A stretch of DNA of 64,000 nt, taken from positions 8,990,001 to 9,054,000 of the forward strand of contig NZ_CP082164.1 of NCBI RefSeq assembly GCF_023101685.1. The letters are read 5' to 3'. The position numbers were made by a program, and so were the translations under genes. The notes beneath the pieces were generated by a model. The model searched no databases. It was not told where the DNA came from and saw only the letters and a program-made list of their open reading frames with translations. Below, in pieces: positions 40,641-49,624 of the stretch (position 1 is the first letter of the stretch; each line of letters starts with the position of its first letter). The DNA comes from Bradyrhizobium sp. 186. Lineage in GTDB: Bacteria > Pseudomonadota > Alphaproteobacteria > Rhizobiales > Xanthobacteraceae.

Positions 40641-41224
40641 CGGCTCCTCCGATACGGCCATCGAATCAGGCTTTGCGATTCGACGGAATCTCAAACTGCA
40701 AATTGCAGGCTTCCGATGCTCAAACCTATCAACGCCTGCAATCCGAAACGCACCAACGTCCGGAAACCCGATTCCTGATCAGCACCTTAGGCGTTGTTCA
40801 CGGACGACGGTCTAAGAGGGATGTTTCAAGAACGAGACCGGGAGCGAATTGACGTGAGTCAATGCGAACCAAGCGTGTCGGCCATCGATCGCTTTATGCC
40901 GAGCGGCATCAGCGCTCAGATACTGTTGCCGTTGAGAGGCGGCGAGACTCCCAGGCACTCCGTCGCACTTGGCCGCGCCGGCGCCGTGGCCTCAGCCAAC
41001 GGCTTAGGCGCCGAAAATCGAGGTCCATACATGAATGGCGCACTGCGGATCCCGGGATCTTGGACCTGATCGAAGCAACAGCACCTTTCCCCGATATGTG
41101 CTGAGATATCAGCACTTCTCGTTCCAGCTCTTCAATAAAAAGTTCGAAGCCCACAACGGCATCGAAAATTCTCCTTCGGCAACCTGATCGTCGGGCGCGG
41201 TCTTGATCGCCTAGATAGTCCGGT
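40641..41224. other. No recognisable gene
   Basis: Spacer between the IS5 fragment and two hypothetical genes; only short shadow frames were seen. Confidence 0.4.
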
Positions 41225-41668
41225 CTAAGAGTGCGGTGCGCACGTTCGGCTCTTAGAGGACCGGCGCCGCCCCAGTCGTTCAGGCTCGCGCCGACGTATT
41301 TCGACAGAATGGGATCGTGCCGGCACTGGCGATGGTAGCTCAGGAGCTCTCGTGTCCTCTGGCTGGACTTGGGGCGTGCTAGGGCGCGGCTCCATCAGTT
41401 CGAGCACCTCTCGTCCCTTGTCCGTGATGCGCCACCCTCCATTCACACGCTCGACGAGTCGCTGCGAAAAAAGGTCGAGCTCGGGCACGCGGGCGCCCAT
41501 TCTCTTGGTGCGCGCCGCCCAATCGGGACCGCTCGTGGCCAAAATGGCCATGTCTCGCTTGAGATCCGGCATGGATGCGAACCCGTCCGGGTAGCTCACA
41601 AGGATCTTCAACACCGTGACCTGGAAATTCACATGAGCACTATCAGTGTTGTCCGCACCTACCGCCAC
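41225..41668 (-). CDS. Hypothetical protein with a winged-helix-like N-terminus
   Basis: About 147 residues from GTG at 41668; an internal GTG giving VNFQVTVLKILVSYPDGFAS is also possible. The first 90 residues look like a winged helix (LKRDMAILATSGPDW; LVERVNGGWRITDKGREVLE), followed by a proline- and arginine-rich tail. Similar short proteins occur in Bradyrhizobium. The start overlaps the upstream cistron's stop, so the pair is coupled. A DNA-binding role is only inferred. Confidence 0.5.
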   Translation of the reverse strand: MAVGADNTDSAHVNFQVTVLKILVSYPDGFASMPDLKRDMAILATSGPDWAARTKRMGARVPELDLFSQRLVERVNGGWRITDKGREVLELMEPRPSTPQVQPEDTRAPELPSPVPARSHSVEIRRREPERLGRRRSSKSRTCAPHS

Positions 41669-41958
41669 ATTGTTGGCGCAGAGCGAAGAGCTTCCATGCC
41701 GACCTGCCTAAGGCGGTCCGCCGTGATCTCACCTCTGTTGGCGGCGTCCAAGATCTTGGAAGCGACATGGGCCCGAGTGCCGGTTTCGCTGCGAGGCAGA
41801 CCCTCGCAAACCTCCTCAAGAACAGCACGCAAAAGCGCAGTGGTCGTTGCGTCCAACACTTGGCGACTCCGCAAGGCGCAAAGAATGGTAGCACGAGGAA
41901 GCACGCTGAAACTTTCAAATGAACTATTAGCTGATTCCAAGACTATGAACTTCACCAC
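41659..41958 (-). CDS. Hypothetical protein
   Basis: 99 residues, mostly helical: TTTALLRAVLEEVCEGLPRS, ETGTRAHVASKILDAANRGE, ITADRLRQVGMEALRSAPTM. The conserved-looking TRxHVASKILxAAxxGE pattern is familiar from small Bradyrhizobium proteins without known function. The start is GTG or the next GTG. It is upstream of, and overlaps, the winged-helix-like gene. Confidence 0.5.
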   Translation of the reverse strand: MVKFIVLESANSSFESFSVLPRATILCALRSRQVLDATTTALLRAVLEEVCEGLPRSETGTRAHVASKILDAANRGEITADRLRQVGMEALRSAPTMWR

Positions 41959-42079
41959 AGTTGCCGTTGTTCGTTGATTGTCTGAGACGTCGCGGCCGTG
42001 TCCTACTCACGGAGGATAGTTGTGATGCTCTTGCTCCGCCACGCCAGTGCCGAGGAACCACCTCCGTGATGGAATTTCA

Positions 42080-42761
42080 GCCCCGGAGAGGCTCTTTTTG
42101 ACGATTTTCATCGCGATGGCTGTCCTCACCGCGCAACATGAACTCATTTTCGTGGCGGCGCATCTTCAGCATCAATGTCGCGCGCTGAGGCTGATTGAGC
42201 TCACCCGATGCTCAACTGCGCGCACGGCCATTCGTAACTTGCCTTGAAATCCTTCATCCTCGTTGAAGCCAAGGTTTCGTTGCGCCGAGACCACGTTCTG
42301 GAGGCGTGTTGCATAGAGATTGATGATGGACCGCAGGGAGGTGGCTTCTTTCATCGGGTCATCTTCGCGCAAATCAGCCACGAATCCCTCGACAAGACTG
42401 AGTGCCCGAGCTGGCCCTCATGATTATCGGCATGCTTCCTGATCGATTCTTCACTGGGCTTGCGCTCAAATTCGGTTGCAATGTGTCCGGACTCCAGGAA
42501 GGTTTGTGACAATGATACGACATGATCCTTGAATTCGTTGCTGGCATTCGACTCCCCTTGTGCCACGCTCCCGTAGAGCATGGCGACAGCGCAGATTGCG
42601 CCTGTGACAATGCCCCCTGAAATCCCCGGCAGTGCCAGCTGTTCGCGTAGCCCAACGCGGAATCCGCGACGCGGTGATGATGTCCAACGAATTCCGATCG
42701 CGACTTTGCGCATTTTGCCCCTCAAATGACTTGTCCGGACGCGCCCGATGCTGGTTCGCAC
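42080..42761 (-). pseudogene. Methyl-accepting chemotaxis protein, sensor-domain relic
   Basis: A membrane anchor (SGGIVTGAICAVAMLYGSV, about residue 48) is followed by a periplasmic helical domain in three frames: FKDHVVSLSQTFLESGHIAT; SIINLYATRLQNVVSAQRNL, GFNEDEGFQGKLRMAVRAVE; MLKMRRHENEFMLRGED. The FxxKLRxAVxxVE ... MLxMRRHEKDFMLR pattern is that of rhizobial chemoreceptor sensor domains. At least two frameshifts occur, and the HAMP and signalling domains are absent. Confidence 0.55.
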
Positions 42762-43063
42762 TGTCGCGACGCGCAGCTATCCTGCTAAATCGCCGAGCTC
42801 AATGTTTCTCTGCCGCTCGTTGACGAGCGCTGACTAATTTAGATTGATTTCCTAAATCCTGAAACCGAGCTATCGAGGGTACGGACGCGTACACCGAGCG
42901 AGTGTTCGATGGCCCAATGAACAGTACGCAAGTTCGAATATTCTCGCGAGAAACGCTTCAAGATAGCAGTTGCTGCGAACTTGGCGAAATCTTCGCACAA
43001 AAACTGCAAGATATCGCTGCGAACGCCTCCAATCCTCCCAGGTAAATGAGTATCCGATATCCG

Positions 43064-43093
43064 CTTGCACGATCTGACGACGTTTCGTGCAAG
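43064..43093. repeat. Perfect 9-bp inverted repeat
   Basis: CTTGCACGA and TCGTGCAAG separated by 12 bases, just upstream of the candidate small RNA. It could be an operator for a dimeric regulator. No T-run follows on either strand. Confidence 0.45.
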
Positions 43094-43096
43094 ATT

Positions 43097-43198
43097 GGAG
43101 TTCCCAGTGAGTTCATTTACTTGCCGAGCTCCTATTCAGTGCCCTTCGGGGCGTTTCCTCCCTGACTCGGCCGCGCGGTATCTCGCGCGGCCTTTTTT
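43097..43198 (+). ncRNA. Candidate trans-acting small RNA with UUCG hairpin and CCUCC loop
   Basis: GGAG (43097) can pair with GCTCC about 30 nt on. Then GCCC-TTCG-GGGC (43141-43152) is a classic UUCG-tetraloop stem. The unpaired TTTCCTCCCTGAC resembles an anti-Shine-Dalgarno seed, and a very strong terminator ends the unit. The order parallels the candidate at 19440 (CUCCUCCU seed, GAC, then terminator). No plus-strand protein gene ends here. The 5' end is uncertain; a weak TTGCAC/CAAGAT pair lies upstream. Confidence 0.5.
43169..43198 (+). terminator. Rho-independent terminator
   Basis: Perfect 9-bp stem GGCCGCGCG / CGCGCGGCC with loop GTATCT and a run of six T. Confidence 0.9.
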
Positions 43199-43429
43199 CG
43201 CGATCGACGAAGACCTGTTTGCTCGGATTTGAAAACCTCCAGGAGCAACGCGACGACCCCGACCGCCGCCGCACAAACCCACGCAAGGCTCGTCCATCCT
43301 GCGCTAGCGTCTGAAGGACCCGTCACTTCTGCGGGAGGCCTGCTAAATTGATGGCGCCTGAGTCGGCTCACCTCGCCTTTCGGTAAAAACAATCTGGCGA
43401 TCGGCATTGAGCTCGCCAAACTGCCGCAG

Positions 43430-44255
43430 CTCTCGGCCGACGGCTGCACGAGAGCCGTGGAGGCTGCTGAACGAGCGCTCCCTGCATGGGCTAAGCTCAC
43501 AGCCAAGCAACGTTCCAACATCCTGCGCAAATGGTACGAATTGATCGTCGCCAATCGCGAGGATCTCGCGCTAATCCTGACCTCCGAGCAGGGCAAGCCG
43601 CTCTCCGAGGCGCTAGGCGAAGTCGATATCGGTGGCGCCTATGTCGAGTTCTACACCGAAGAGGCGCGCCGCATCTATGGCGAAACGATTCCCTCGCCGC
43701 GCCCGGATGCAAGGCTGCTTGCGATCAAGCCACCGATTGGCGTCTGCGGCGCCATCACGCCGTGGAACTTCCCCAACTCGATGATCACCCGCAAGGTATG
43801 GCCGGCGCTCGCCGCAGGCTGCACCGTGGTGCTGAAGCCAGTCAGTGGCCGCGCTTGCGCTCGCAGCCCTCGCTGAGAAAGCCGGCGTGCCCAAGGGTGT
43901 CTTCAACGTCTTCACCGGAGATTCGCGACCGATCGGCGAGGTTTTGTGCGAGCACGCGGCCGTGCGCTTTGTCGGCTTCACCGGCTCGACCGAGGTCGGC
44001 AAGATCCTCTACCGTCGGGCCTCCGTCGGCCTGAAGAAGCTCGGCCTCGAGCTCGGCGGTAAGGCGCCTTTCGTGGTGTTCGACGACCCGACATCGATGC
44101 CGCCACCGAAGGCGCCATCGTCTCCAAATACCGCAACATGGGCCAGACCTGCGTCTGCGCCAACCGCCTCTACGCACAAGCAGGCATCTATGAGGAATTC
44201 GTGCAGAAGCTCTCGACGAAGGTCGCGGCGATAAAGATCCGCGAGGCTGCGGTTC
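43430..44255 (+). pseudogene. gabD: Succinate-semialdehyde dehydrogenase (GabD-like) relic
   Basis: Pieces in three frames: AAERALPAWAKLTAKQRSNI, ILTSEQGKPLSEALGEVDIG, PIGVCGAITPWNFPNSMITR, ALAAGCTVVLKP; then GVPKGVFNVFTGDSRPIGEV, FVGFTGSTEVGKILYRRAS (NAD loop), LKKLGLELGGKAPFVVFDD; then NMGQTCVCANRLYAQAGIYE, where the catalytic Cys region is. Small deletions lie near 43845 and 44095. After AAIKI (about 44243) the homology ends and an MFS sequence begins, so the last third is lost. The gene once oxidised succinic semialdehyde, as in GABA catabolism. Confidence 0.8.
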
Positions 44256-44257
44256 GT

Positions 44258-45030
44258 GCCTGCACACTGTCCATGAGCGGCGCGATCGCGGCGGTTGTGC
44301 TCAGTCATAATTCGGTCTTGGCAGCCGCAGCTCTGGTTTTGGCGGGCGCCGTATGGACGTGGACGCTGTTCAACATTGGCGAGCAGCTCTCCGCCCCGCG
44401 CTGGGTTGCGGGCCAATCCGTTGCGGCTTGGTAGGCTGCGTTCTCTGGGGGCCTCGCAGTTGGCAGTTGGGGCTGGGGGCGCCTCACCGATGCCGTAGGT
44501 GTCGACATCACGCTGCTCGTCTTTGCCGGACTGATGCTGCTCTTGCCGCTGCTTGGGCGCTGGCTGCGCATGCCGGCCATCACCGATGCGGGGATGACGC
44601 CGACATGCTTGCCGATCCTAAGGTGCGGCTCCCGCTGACCTACCGGAGCGGCCCACTGGTAGTTGAGCTCGAATATCGGGTGGCCTCGGAAAATGCGCGA
44701 GCCTTCCACAACCTCATGTAGGATGTGAAGCTCTGCCGGCGGCGCCTATGGTTGGTCAATTTGCGCATGATATCGCCGACCCCGAGCTGTGGACCGAGCG
44801 CTAGATTGCCCTACATGACTCAATATTTGCGCCAACGCAACCGCTGGACCAGTCGGAGCGCGCATTACACGAGAAGGCCATGGCTTTCCATATCGGGCCT
44901 GAGCCCCTGCGTATCCGTCGTATGCTGGAGCGCCCGTTTGGATCGGTACGCTGGAAGAATGATGTGCCCGACCGCGCCGCGAGTGAGCTCTAGCTGCTGG
45001 TTGAGAGCGCGGCGCAGGCACTAGCTGTCG
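44258..45030 (+). pseudogene. MFS_3-type transporter with C-terminal monooxygenase-like tail, relic
   Basis: VWTWTLFNIGEQLSAPRWVA, then, past a stop, SWGWGRLTDAVGVDITLLVF and LLPLLGRWLRMPAITD are last membrane segments of an enterobactin-exporter-like MFS protein. In further frames the ABM-like tail reads RSGPLVVELEYRVASENARA, YLRQRNRW, FHIGPEPLRIRRMLERPFGS and VRWKNDVPDRAASEL. At least one stop and two frameshifts are present and the N-terminal two thirds are missing. It is joined directly to the gabD relic, a deletion scar. Confidence 0.6.
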
Positions 45031-45159
45031 TCCCTTCCATCGCACCCGCATTCAAGGACCCCGGGCACGTTGACGCCCTTGCGCTTGGCTAAGCCTTCGC
45101 CGTCAATCAAGTTGGGTAGAGGACTTCCACCTCCAAGCTGTCGCTCATACTCGGCACAC

Positions 45160-45186
45160 AAAAAGGGCCACTCTGATGAGCGGCCC
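45160..45186 (-). terminator. Rho-independent terminator of ald
   Basis: On the minus strand, GGGCCGCTC pairs with GAGTGGCCC (one G-T pair) and is followed by TTTTTG, about 40 nt after the ald stop. Confidence 0.8.
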
Positions 45187-45224
45187 AAGTCTGCGACGAA
45201 ACGTCCCGTAGGGGACCTCTAGGA

Positions 45225-46337
45225 TCAGGCCGCAGCCTGTTCGATCGGCGAGAAGGGAAGACCAAGGCTCTCGGCGACAGCCTTATAGGTTAGCCGGCTC
45301 CGATAGACATTCAGGCCTGCGCGCAGATGCGGATTTTCGAGCACAGCTGCAAATCCTTTACTGGCGAGAGCCAAACCAAAAGGCAGCGTAGCGTTGTTGA
45401 GTGCCTGGCTTGAGGTGAGCGGCACAGCTCCCGGCATGTTTGCGACACAATAGTGGATAACGCCATCCACCTCATAGGTTGGATCGGCATGTGTCGTCGC
45501 CCGCGATGTCTCGAAACATCCGCCCTGATCGATCGCTACGTCCACGATCACGGAGCCTTTGCGCATCGAACTCAACATAGCGCGGCTGACCAGTTTCGGC
45601 GCGCTCGCGCCAGGAACGAGAACGGCACCAATGACAACATCCGCCGCAAATACCTCTTCTTCAACGGCGTCGATCGTCGAGAATCTGGTACGTACTCGCC
45701 CTTCGAACAACTCATCCAGTTCGCGAAGCCTGGGAATTGAACGGTCGAGGATCGTGACCTCAGCGCCCAAGCCTGCCGCCATCCGTGCAGCGTGAGTGCC
45801 GACAACGCCCCCGCCGATCACCACAATGCGAGCGGGTGGCACGCCCGGTACCCCGCCAATCAGCAGTCCCCGTCCGCCCGCGTACCGCTTCAGCGCCGCA
45901 CCCGCGGCTTCAATCGCAAGTCTTCCCGCAACCTCGCTCATAGGGGCAAGCAGTGGAAGGCCACCGTGCGCGTCGGTCACAGTTTCATAGGCAATTGCGG
46001 TGCAGCCAGACTTCATGAGGCCCTTCGCCTGCTCCGGATCCGGAGCCAAATGCAGATAAGTGAAGAGGATCTGGTTTTCTCGAAGCTGCGTCCATTCGGA
46101 GGGCTGTGGCTCCTTGACTTTCACGATCATTTCGCTCGACGCGAATACCTCGCGAGCAGAGGTCGCAATCGTCGCGCCAGCTTTGCGGTAGTTATCATCT
46201 GTCGCGCCAATCCCGGCGCCGGCGTTGCTCTCGACCAATACGCTGTGGCCAGCTGCAACGTATTCGCGGACGGCCCCAGGCGTCAGGCCGACGCGGTATT
46301 CGTGCGTCTTGATTTCCTTGGGAACACCGACCTTCAT
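45225..46337 (-). CDS. ald: Alanine dehydrogenase
   Basis: 370 residues from the ATG (MKVGVPKEIKTHEYRVGLTP) preceded by AAGGAG; an in-frame TTG lies 6 nt upstream. Landmarks are KVKEPQPSEW (about 75), YLHLAPD with the catalytic His, the NAD-binding GGVPGVPPARIVVIGGGVVG (about 163-182, GxGxxG type) and DVAIDQGGCFETSRATTHAD (about 268) with the catalytic Asp. It interconverts L-alanine and pyruvate plus ammonium. In bacteroids it can make alanine for export to the plant. The gene is intact amid relics and has its own terminator. Confidence 0.96.
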   Translation of the reverse strand: MKVGVPKEIKTHEYRVGLTPGAVREYVAAGHSVLVESNAGAGIGATDDNYRKAGATIATSAREVFASSEMIVKVKEPQPSEWTQLRENQILFTYLHLAPDPEQAKGLMKSGCTAIAYETVTDAHGGLPLLAPMSEVAGRLAIEAAGAALKRYAGGRGLLIGGVPGVPPARIVVIGGGVVGTHAARMAAGLGAEVTILDRSIPRLRELDELFEGRVRTRFSTIDAVEEEVFAADVVIGAVLVPGASAPKLVSRAMLSSMRKGSVIVDVAIDQGGCFETSRATTHADPTYEVDGVIHYCVANMPGAVPLTSSQALNNATLPFGLALASKGFAAVLENPHLRAGLNVYRSRLTYKAVAESLGLPFSPIEQAAA

Positions 46338-46665
46338 TTGCAATCTCCTTGGTGAGCAGCTCGTTGTAATCGGAAGAGCGGTACAAACCTGCGAGGCGAG
46401 AAGACAAATAGCGCAGTAATCCGGCGATCTTCCCCGCCTGCTTGCAGGATTTCGAACAGACGACCGAAGACCGCCGAGTTGGCAGGGATGCTACCACAGG
46501 GTGGCAAGACCTGATGCGGCCCCGGCAGCCAAACCAGGCGCTCGTGATCAGGATTGATCTACGCCGGACTGGATCGACTTCTTCGTTGTTTTGCCTCATT
46601 CGCAACGATGCTCGATTCGCTAACACGAGTAGCGCTTGCGAGGGAGGCCCGCGGATTCATCAAAG
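46338..46665. other. Divergent intergenic region between ald and luxR
   Basis: Should hold promoters for ald (minus) and the luxR relic (plus). No clear consensus or dyad was recognised. Confidence 0.4.
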
Positions 46666-47405
46666 ATGGATCGGGTTTTTCAAAGGTTTGCTGAACGATT
46701 GACCGAAAGCACGCATCGAGACGCAGCTCAGCAGAGCATGGCTGAGGTCGCCGCTGCACTCAAACTGTCGTGCTTCGCATATCTCGCTCTTCCCCGCGAG
46801 CCAGGCAGTGCTCCCAACCTGATCTCGACATATCCCCCCTCCTGGACCGCCATCTATCTGCAGCGCGGCTACGAATCCGTCGATCCGGTGGTACGTCGGG
46901 CAATGCGCCAGCCTAAGCCCTTCCGATGGGGGCTTGGATTTGAAGCGCGAAATCGGTCGTAGTCCGAACGCGCTTTGTTCGAAGAAGCCGAAAAATTTGG
47001 GATTCGCTGCGGGTTTACATTTCCTATCCACGATGACAAGGGCGCAATCGCCGCGCTGAGCTTTGCAAGTGACGAGCGTCGAACTGGTTTCGAGCGCGCG
47101 CTTGTCGAGCACGCCCAGAGCCTGCGATTAATCGCAACGTTTTCCATGAGCATGCAAAACGCTTCTGGACGATTGATCGCATGATCGGCGGCGTGGTGCT
47201 GTCTCCTCGCGAGTACCAGTGTCTCGAATGGTCCGCGCGCGGTAAATCGGCTGGGGAGATCGGGATCATTCTCGGCATCGCAGAGCGAACCGCGGGATTT
47301 CACCTGGACAACGCCCGTGCGAAGCTCGGTGTCAGCTCGCTTCGTCAAGCGATCGTGCTATTGACCGAATCAAAATCTCGAAAATTAAACACCGGCCTTC
47401 CATAA
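46666..47405 (+). pseudogene. LuxR-type quorum-sensing regulator (BjaR-like), nonsense and frameshift
   Basis: The autoinducer-binding domain begins MDRVFQRFAERLTESTHRDA and includes YPPSWTAIYLQRGYESVDPV. TAG at 46960-46962 stops it, and the same frame goes on as LFEEAEKFGIRCGFTFPIHD, AIAALSFASDERRTGFERAL. Near 47165 a frameshift leads into the LuxR helix-turn-helix, VLSPREYQCLEWSARGKSAG and GIAERTAGFHLDNARAKLGV. The restored length is about 245, normal for LuxR. Paired with the luxI relic 1.5 kb on, it was an acyl-homoserine-lactone receptor close to BjaR of B. japonicum. Confidence 0.85.
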
Positions 47406-47407
47406 AC

Positions 47408-47427
47408 ACCTGTGGAACTGCACAGGA
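47408..47427 (+). promoter_or_regulatory. lux box (LuxR operator)
   Basis: ACCTGT-N8-ACAGGA, 20 bp with imperfect dyad symmetry, matching the lux-box layout ACCTGT-N8-ACAGGT. It begins 3 bases after the luxR stop and ends 10 bases before the CTAG target duplication of the IS701 element. It was therefore the activator site of luxI before the insertion. Confidence 0.75.
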
Positions 47428-47440
47428 TGCGTTTGCCTAG

Positions 47441-48875
47441 CATTACAGTTGCCGTTTTGCTTTGAGATGCGCGCGCTGAGCGGCAGCCTGGTGAGCTCTG
47501 CGCCAGAATGACCATGCGATGACATGCGCGGGTTGGATCCGCTTTCGAGCAAGCCTGATGGCGATGCGGCGGATTTCCTGGATTGACCAACGGATCAGCG
47601 GCGGCGTGGGTGTGCTTTGGCTTTTGCCGGGGGGCGGCGTTTGGTTTTTTTGGGCGGTGGCGGATTGGCGCGATGGCGGATCGCCGCCATCATGGCGAAG
47701 GCGAGCATCACCAGGGACACGTGGCGATGCCAGCCATGCCAGGACCTGCTCTCGTTGTGATCGAGCCCGAACTCGTTTTTCGCGGTTTCAAAGCTGTCCT
47801 CGATCGCCCATCGATGGCCTTCGACCGCGACCAGCGTTTCAATTGATGTTCCCGCTGGGCACCAGGTGGTGAAGAAGGCGAGATCGCCATCGGCGATATG
47901 GCGACGGATCAGCAGACCGCGCGTCCATAAACCATCATTTGCGCTGTTGAACTGCTCGACCTCGAGATCGGCCAGTTCGAGATAACACCAGTCATGCAGC
48001 CTCGGTCCTTTGGTTCCGGCTCCCGCCGACAAGCGCTTCCAGTCGGACGGGCGCCGCGTCCGGGCGATGTCTTCGGCCTTGCCGGCGACCGGCTGTCGCT
48101 TGCCCCAGGATCGGAAGACATGAGAGCTGCTGACCCCGAGCACATAGCCTTTGCCTGCCCGCCGTAGCTGCTGTTCGATATCGCCAACACCGTAGACCGT
48201 GTCACCGGCAACCCACTTGAATGGTACAGACGCGGCTATCGCACGTGCGATCATTCTCGTCGCAAGCTTTGGTTTGGTCGCAAAGCCGACATCGGCAGGC
48301 ACATATGCGGCTTCCAGACGATCTGGATCGTCAGTCCATTCCTTCGGAAGATACAACGCGCGATCGATGAACGCATGACCATGACGCGAAACGTAGGTAG
48401 CGAAGACGCCGATCTGGCAGTTCGTAATCTTCCCTGCCGAACCAGTGTATTGCCGTGCCACTCCGCATGAGGCCTTACCCTGCTTGAGAAAGCCGGTCTC
48501 GTCGATCACCAGCACCGCATCGTCATCCGCCAAATGCTCGATGACATAGTCGCGGACGATATCGCGCAGGGCATCAGCGTCCCAATCTCCACGACCCAGA
48601 ATTGCCTGCTGACGCCATGGGCCAGGATCGCCAGCCGCCTCCGCGCGCATCCAGCCGGTCTTGCGCTGCTCATCTCCGAGCAGACCTTCCAGGAACAAGC
48701 CTGCATTCGTCGCCACACGCTCTTGCGTGAACAACGGACGTATCCGTTGCTTGATCTCTCGAAGCGACGCCGCCCACAACGCAAGCGTCTCCTCAACCGA
48801 CGCGGCCCGCGTCCACGACATTCGAATCATGGTTGCCCATGGATTCAGAAGCCCGCAAACAAAGCAACTGTAATG
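47441..48875 (-). mobile_element. Complete IS701-family insertion sequence
   Basis: 1435 bp. Both ends read CATTACAGTTGC inward (47441-47452, and 48864-48875 reversed). CTAG is duplicated immediately outside each end (47437-47440 and 48876-48879), the 4-bp duplication typical of IS701. Intact ends and an open transposase suggest a recent insertion. It sits between luxR with its lux box and luxI. Confidence 0.93.
47595..48830 (-). CDS. IS701-family DDE transposase
   Basis: 411 residues, full length. DDE residues are visible: VLVIDETGFLKQGKASCGVA (first Asp, about 105), KWVAGDTVYGVGDIEQQLRR (second Asp, about 208) and HRWAIEDSFETAKNEFGLDH (Glu, about 350). YTGSAGKITNCQIGVF is also typical of the family. 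The C-terminal tail is proline-, lysine- and arginine-rich. The 150-bp sequence between the transposase stop and the left end is non-coding. Confidence 0.95.
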   Translation of the reverse strand: MIRMSWTRAASVEETLALWAASLREIKQRIRPLFTQERVATNAGLFLEGLLGDEQRKTGWMRAEAAGDPGPWRQQAILGRGDWDADALRDIVRDYVIEHLADDDAVLVIDETGFLKQGKASCGVARQYTGSAGKITNCQIGVFATYVSRHGHAFIDRALYLPKEWTDDPDRLEAAYVPADVGFATKPKLATRMIARAIAASVPFKWVAGDTVYGVGDIEQQLRRAGKGYVLGVSSSHVFRSWGKRQPVAGKAEDIARTRRPSDWKRLSAGAGTKGPRLHDWCYLELADLEVEQFNSANDGLWTRGLLIRRHIADGDLAFFTTWCPAGTSIETLVAVEGHRWAIEDSFETAKNEFGLDHNESRSWHGWHRHVSLVMLAFAMMAAIRHRANPPPPKKTKRRPPAKAKAHPRRR

Positions 48876-48920
48876 CTAGGCCTCTCTGCTTAGTTGCCGA
48901 AACGAAGCAGGGAGGCAAAA

Positions 48921-49549
48921 ATGATGCAGCTCATCACGCCGGAATACTGGGAATTCCTCCACGGTCTCGCCGAGATGCACCGGCTGCGCTACCGCGTTTT
49001 CAAGCAGCGCCTGGATTGGACCGTCGAGGTCAGCGGCGACATGGAAGTCGACGAGTTTGACGTCCTTCGACCGGTGCATCTACTGAACCGCTCGGGAGCC
49101 GGACGTATTCAAGGTTGCGTCCGACTTTTGCCTTCGACCGGTCCAACCATGCTGAGGGACACCTTCCGATCCTGCTGGACGGGCAGCCGGCGCCACGAAG
49201 CGATCGGATCTGGGAGAGCAGCCGATTCGCGCTCGATGTTCCCGCGGATGCGCCGAAGGCGAGCGGCGGACTTGCTGCTGCCAGTTACGAGCCGTTTGCG
49301 GGTATGATTGAATTCGGCCTTTCCATTGAATTGATCGAAATCGTCACTGTGACCGACGCCCGCATGGAGCGCATTCTTCGCCGGGCCGGATGGCCCCTTC
49401 GCAGAGTGGGAAAAGCTCGCCCTCTCGGAAACACCACGGCGGTTGCCGGGTACCTGGAGGTCTCGCCCGATGCGTTGGACCGCATCCGCAAGGCGGGGCA
49501 CATCTCGGGACCGGCGCTCTGGGCTCCGGTCATTCAAGCGGCTGCCTAG
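48921..49549 (+). pseudogene. Acyl-homoserine-lactone synthase (BjaI/LuxI type), frameshifted
   Basis: The ATG follows AGGGAGG. The synthase core reads MHRLRYRVFKQRLDWTVEVS, then DMEVDEFDVLRPVHLL and GRIQGCVRLLPSTGPTMLRD. After DTF one C is missing (near 49168), and the family resumes one frame over as PILLDGQPAPRSDRIWESSR, FALDVP, IVTVTDARMERILRRAGWPL, GYLEVSPDALDRIRKAGHIS. The restored length is about 210. The BjaI family makes branched-chain or aryl homoserine lactones, which needs an acyl-CoA donor. Dead unless the indel is a sequence error. Confidence 0.88.
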
Positions 49550-49624
49550 GTTCTGGAAGCAAACCCAATCGCAGCATCGCTGCAGATTGGTGCGGAAGGC
49601 CGCTCTTCTCTCTCAAGACTTGCG

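Noticed and set aside
43132..43380. Small membrane protein encoded on the minus strand across 43132-43380
   Set aside because: Its last 25 codons coincide with a perfect plus-strand terminator and the sRNA candidate, which explain the sequence better. There is no good start or ribosome-binding site.
46338..46665. lux box in the ald-luxR spacer
   Set aside because: No ACCTGT-N8-ACAGGT-like dyad is present; the only good one is downstream of luxR.
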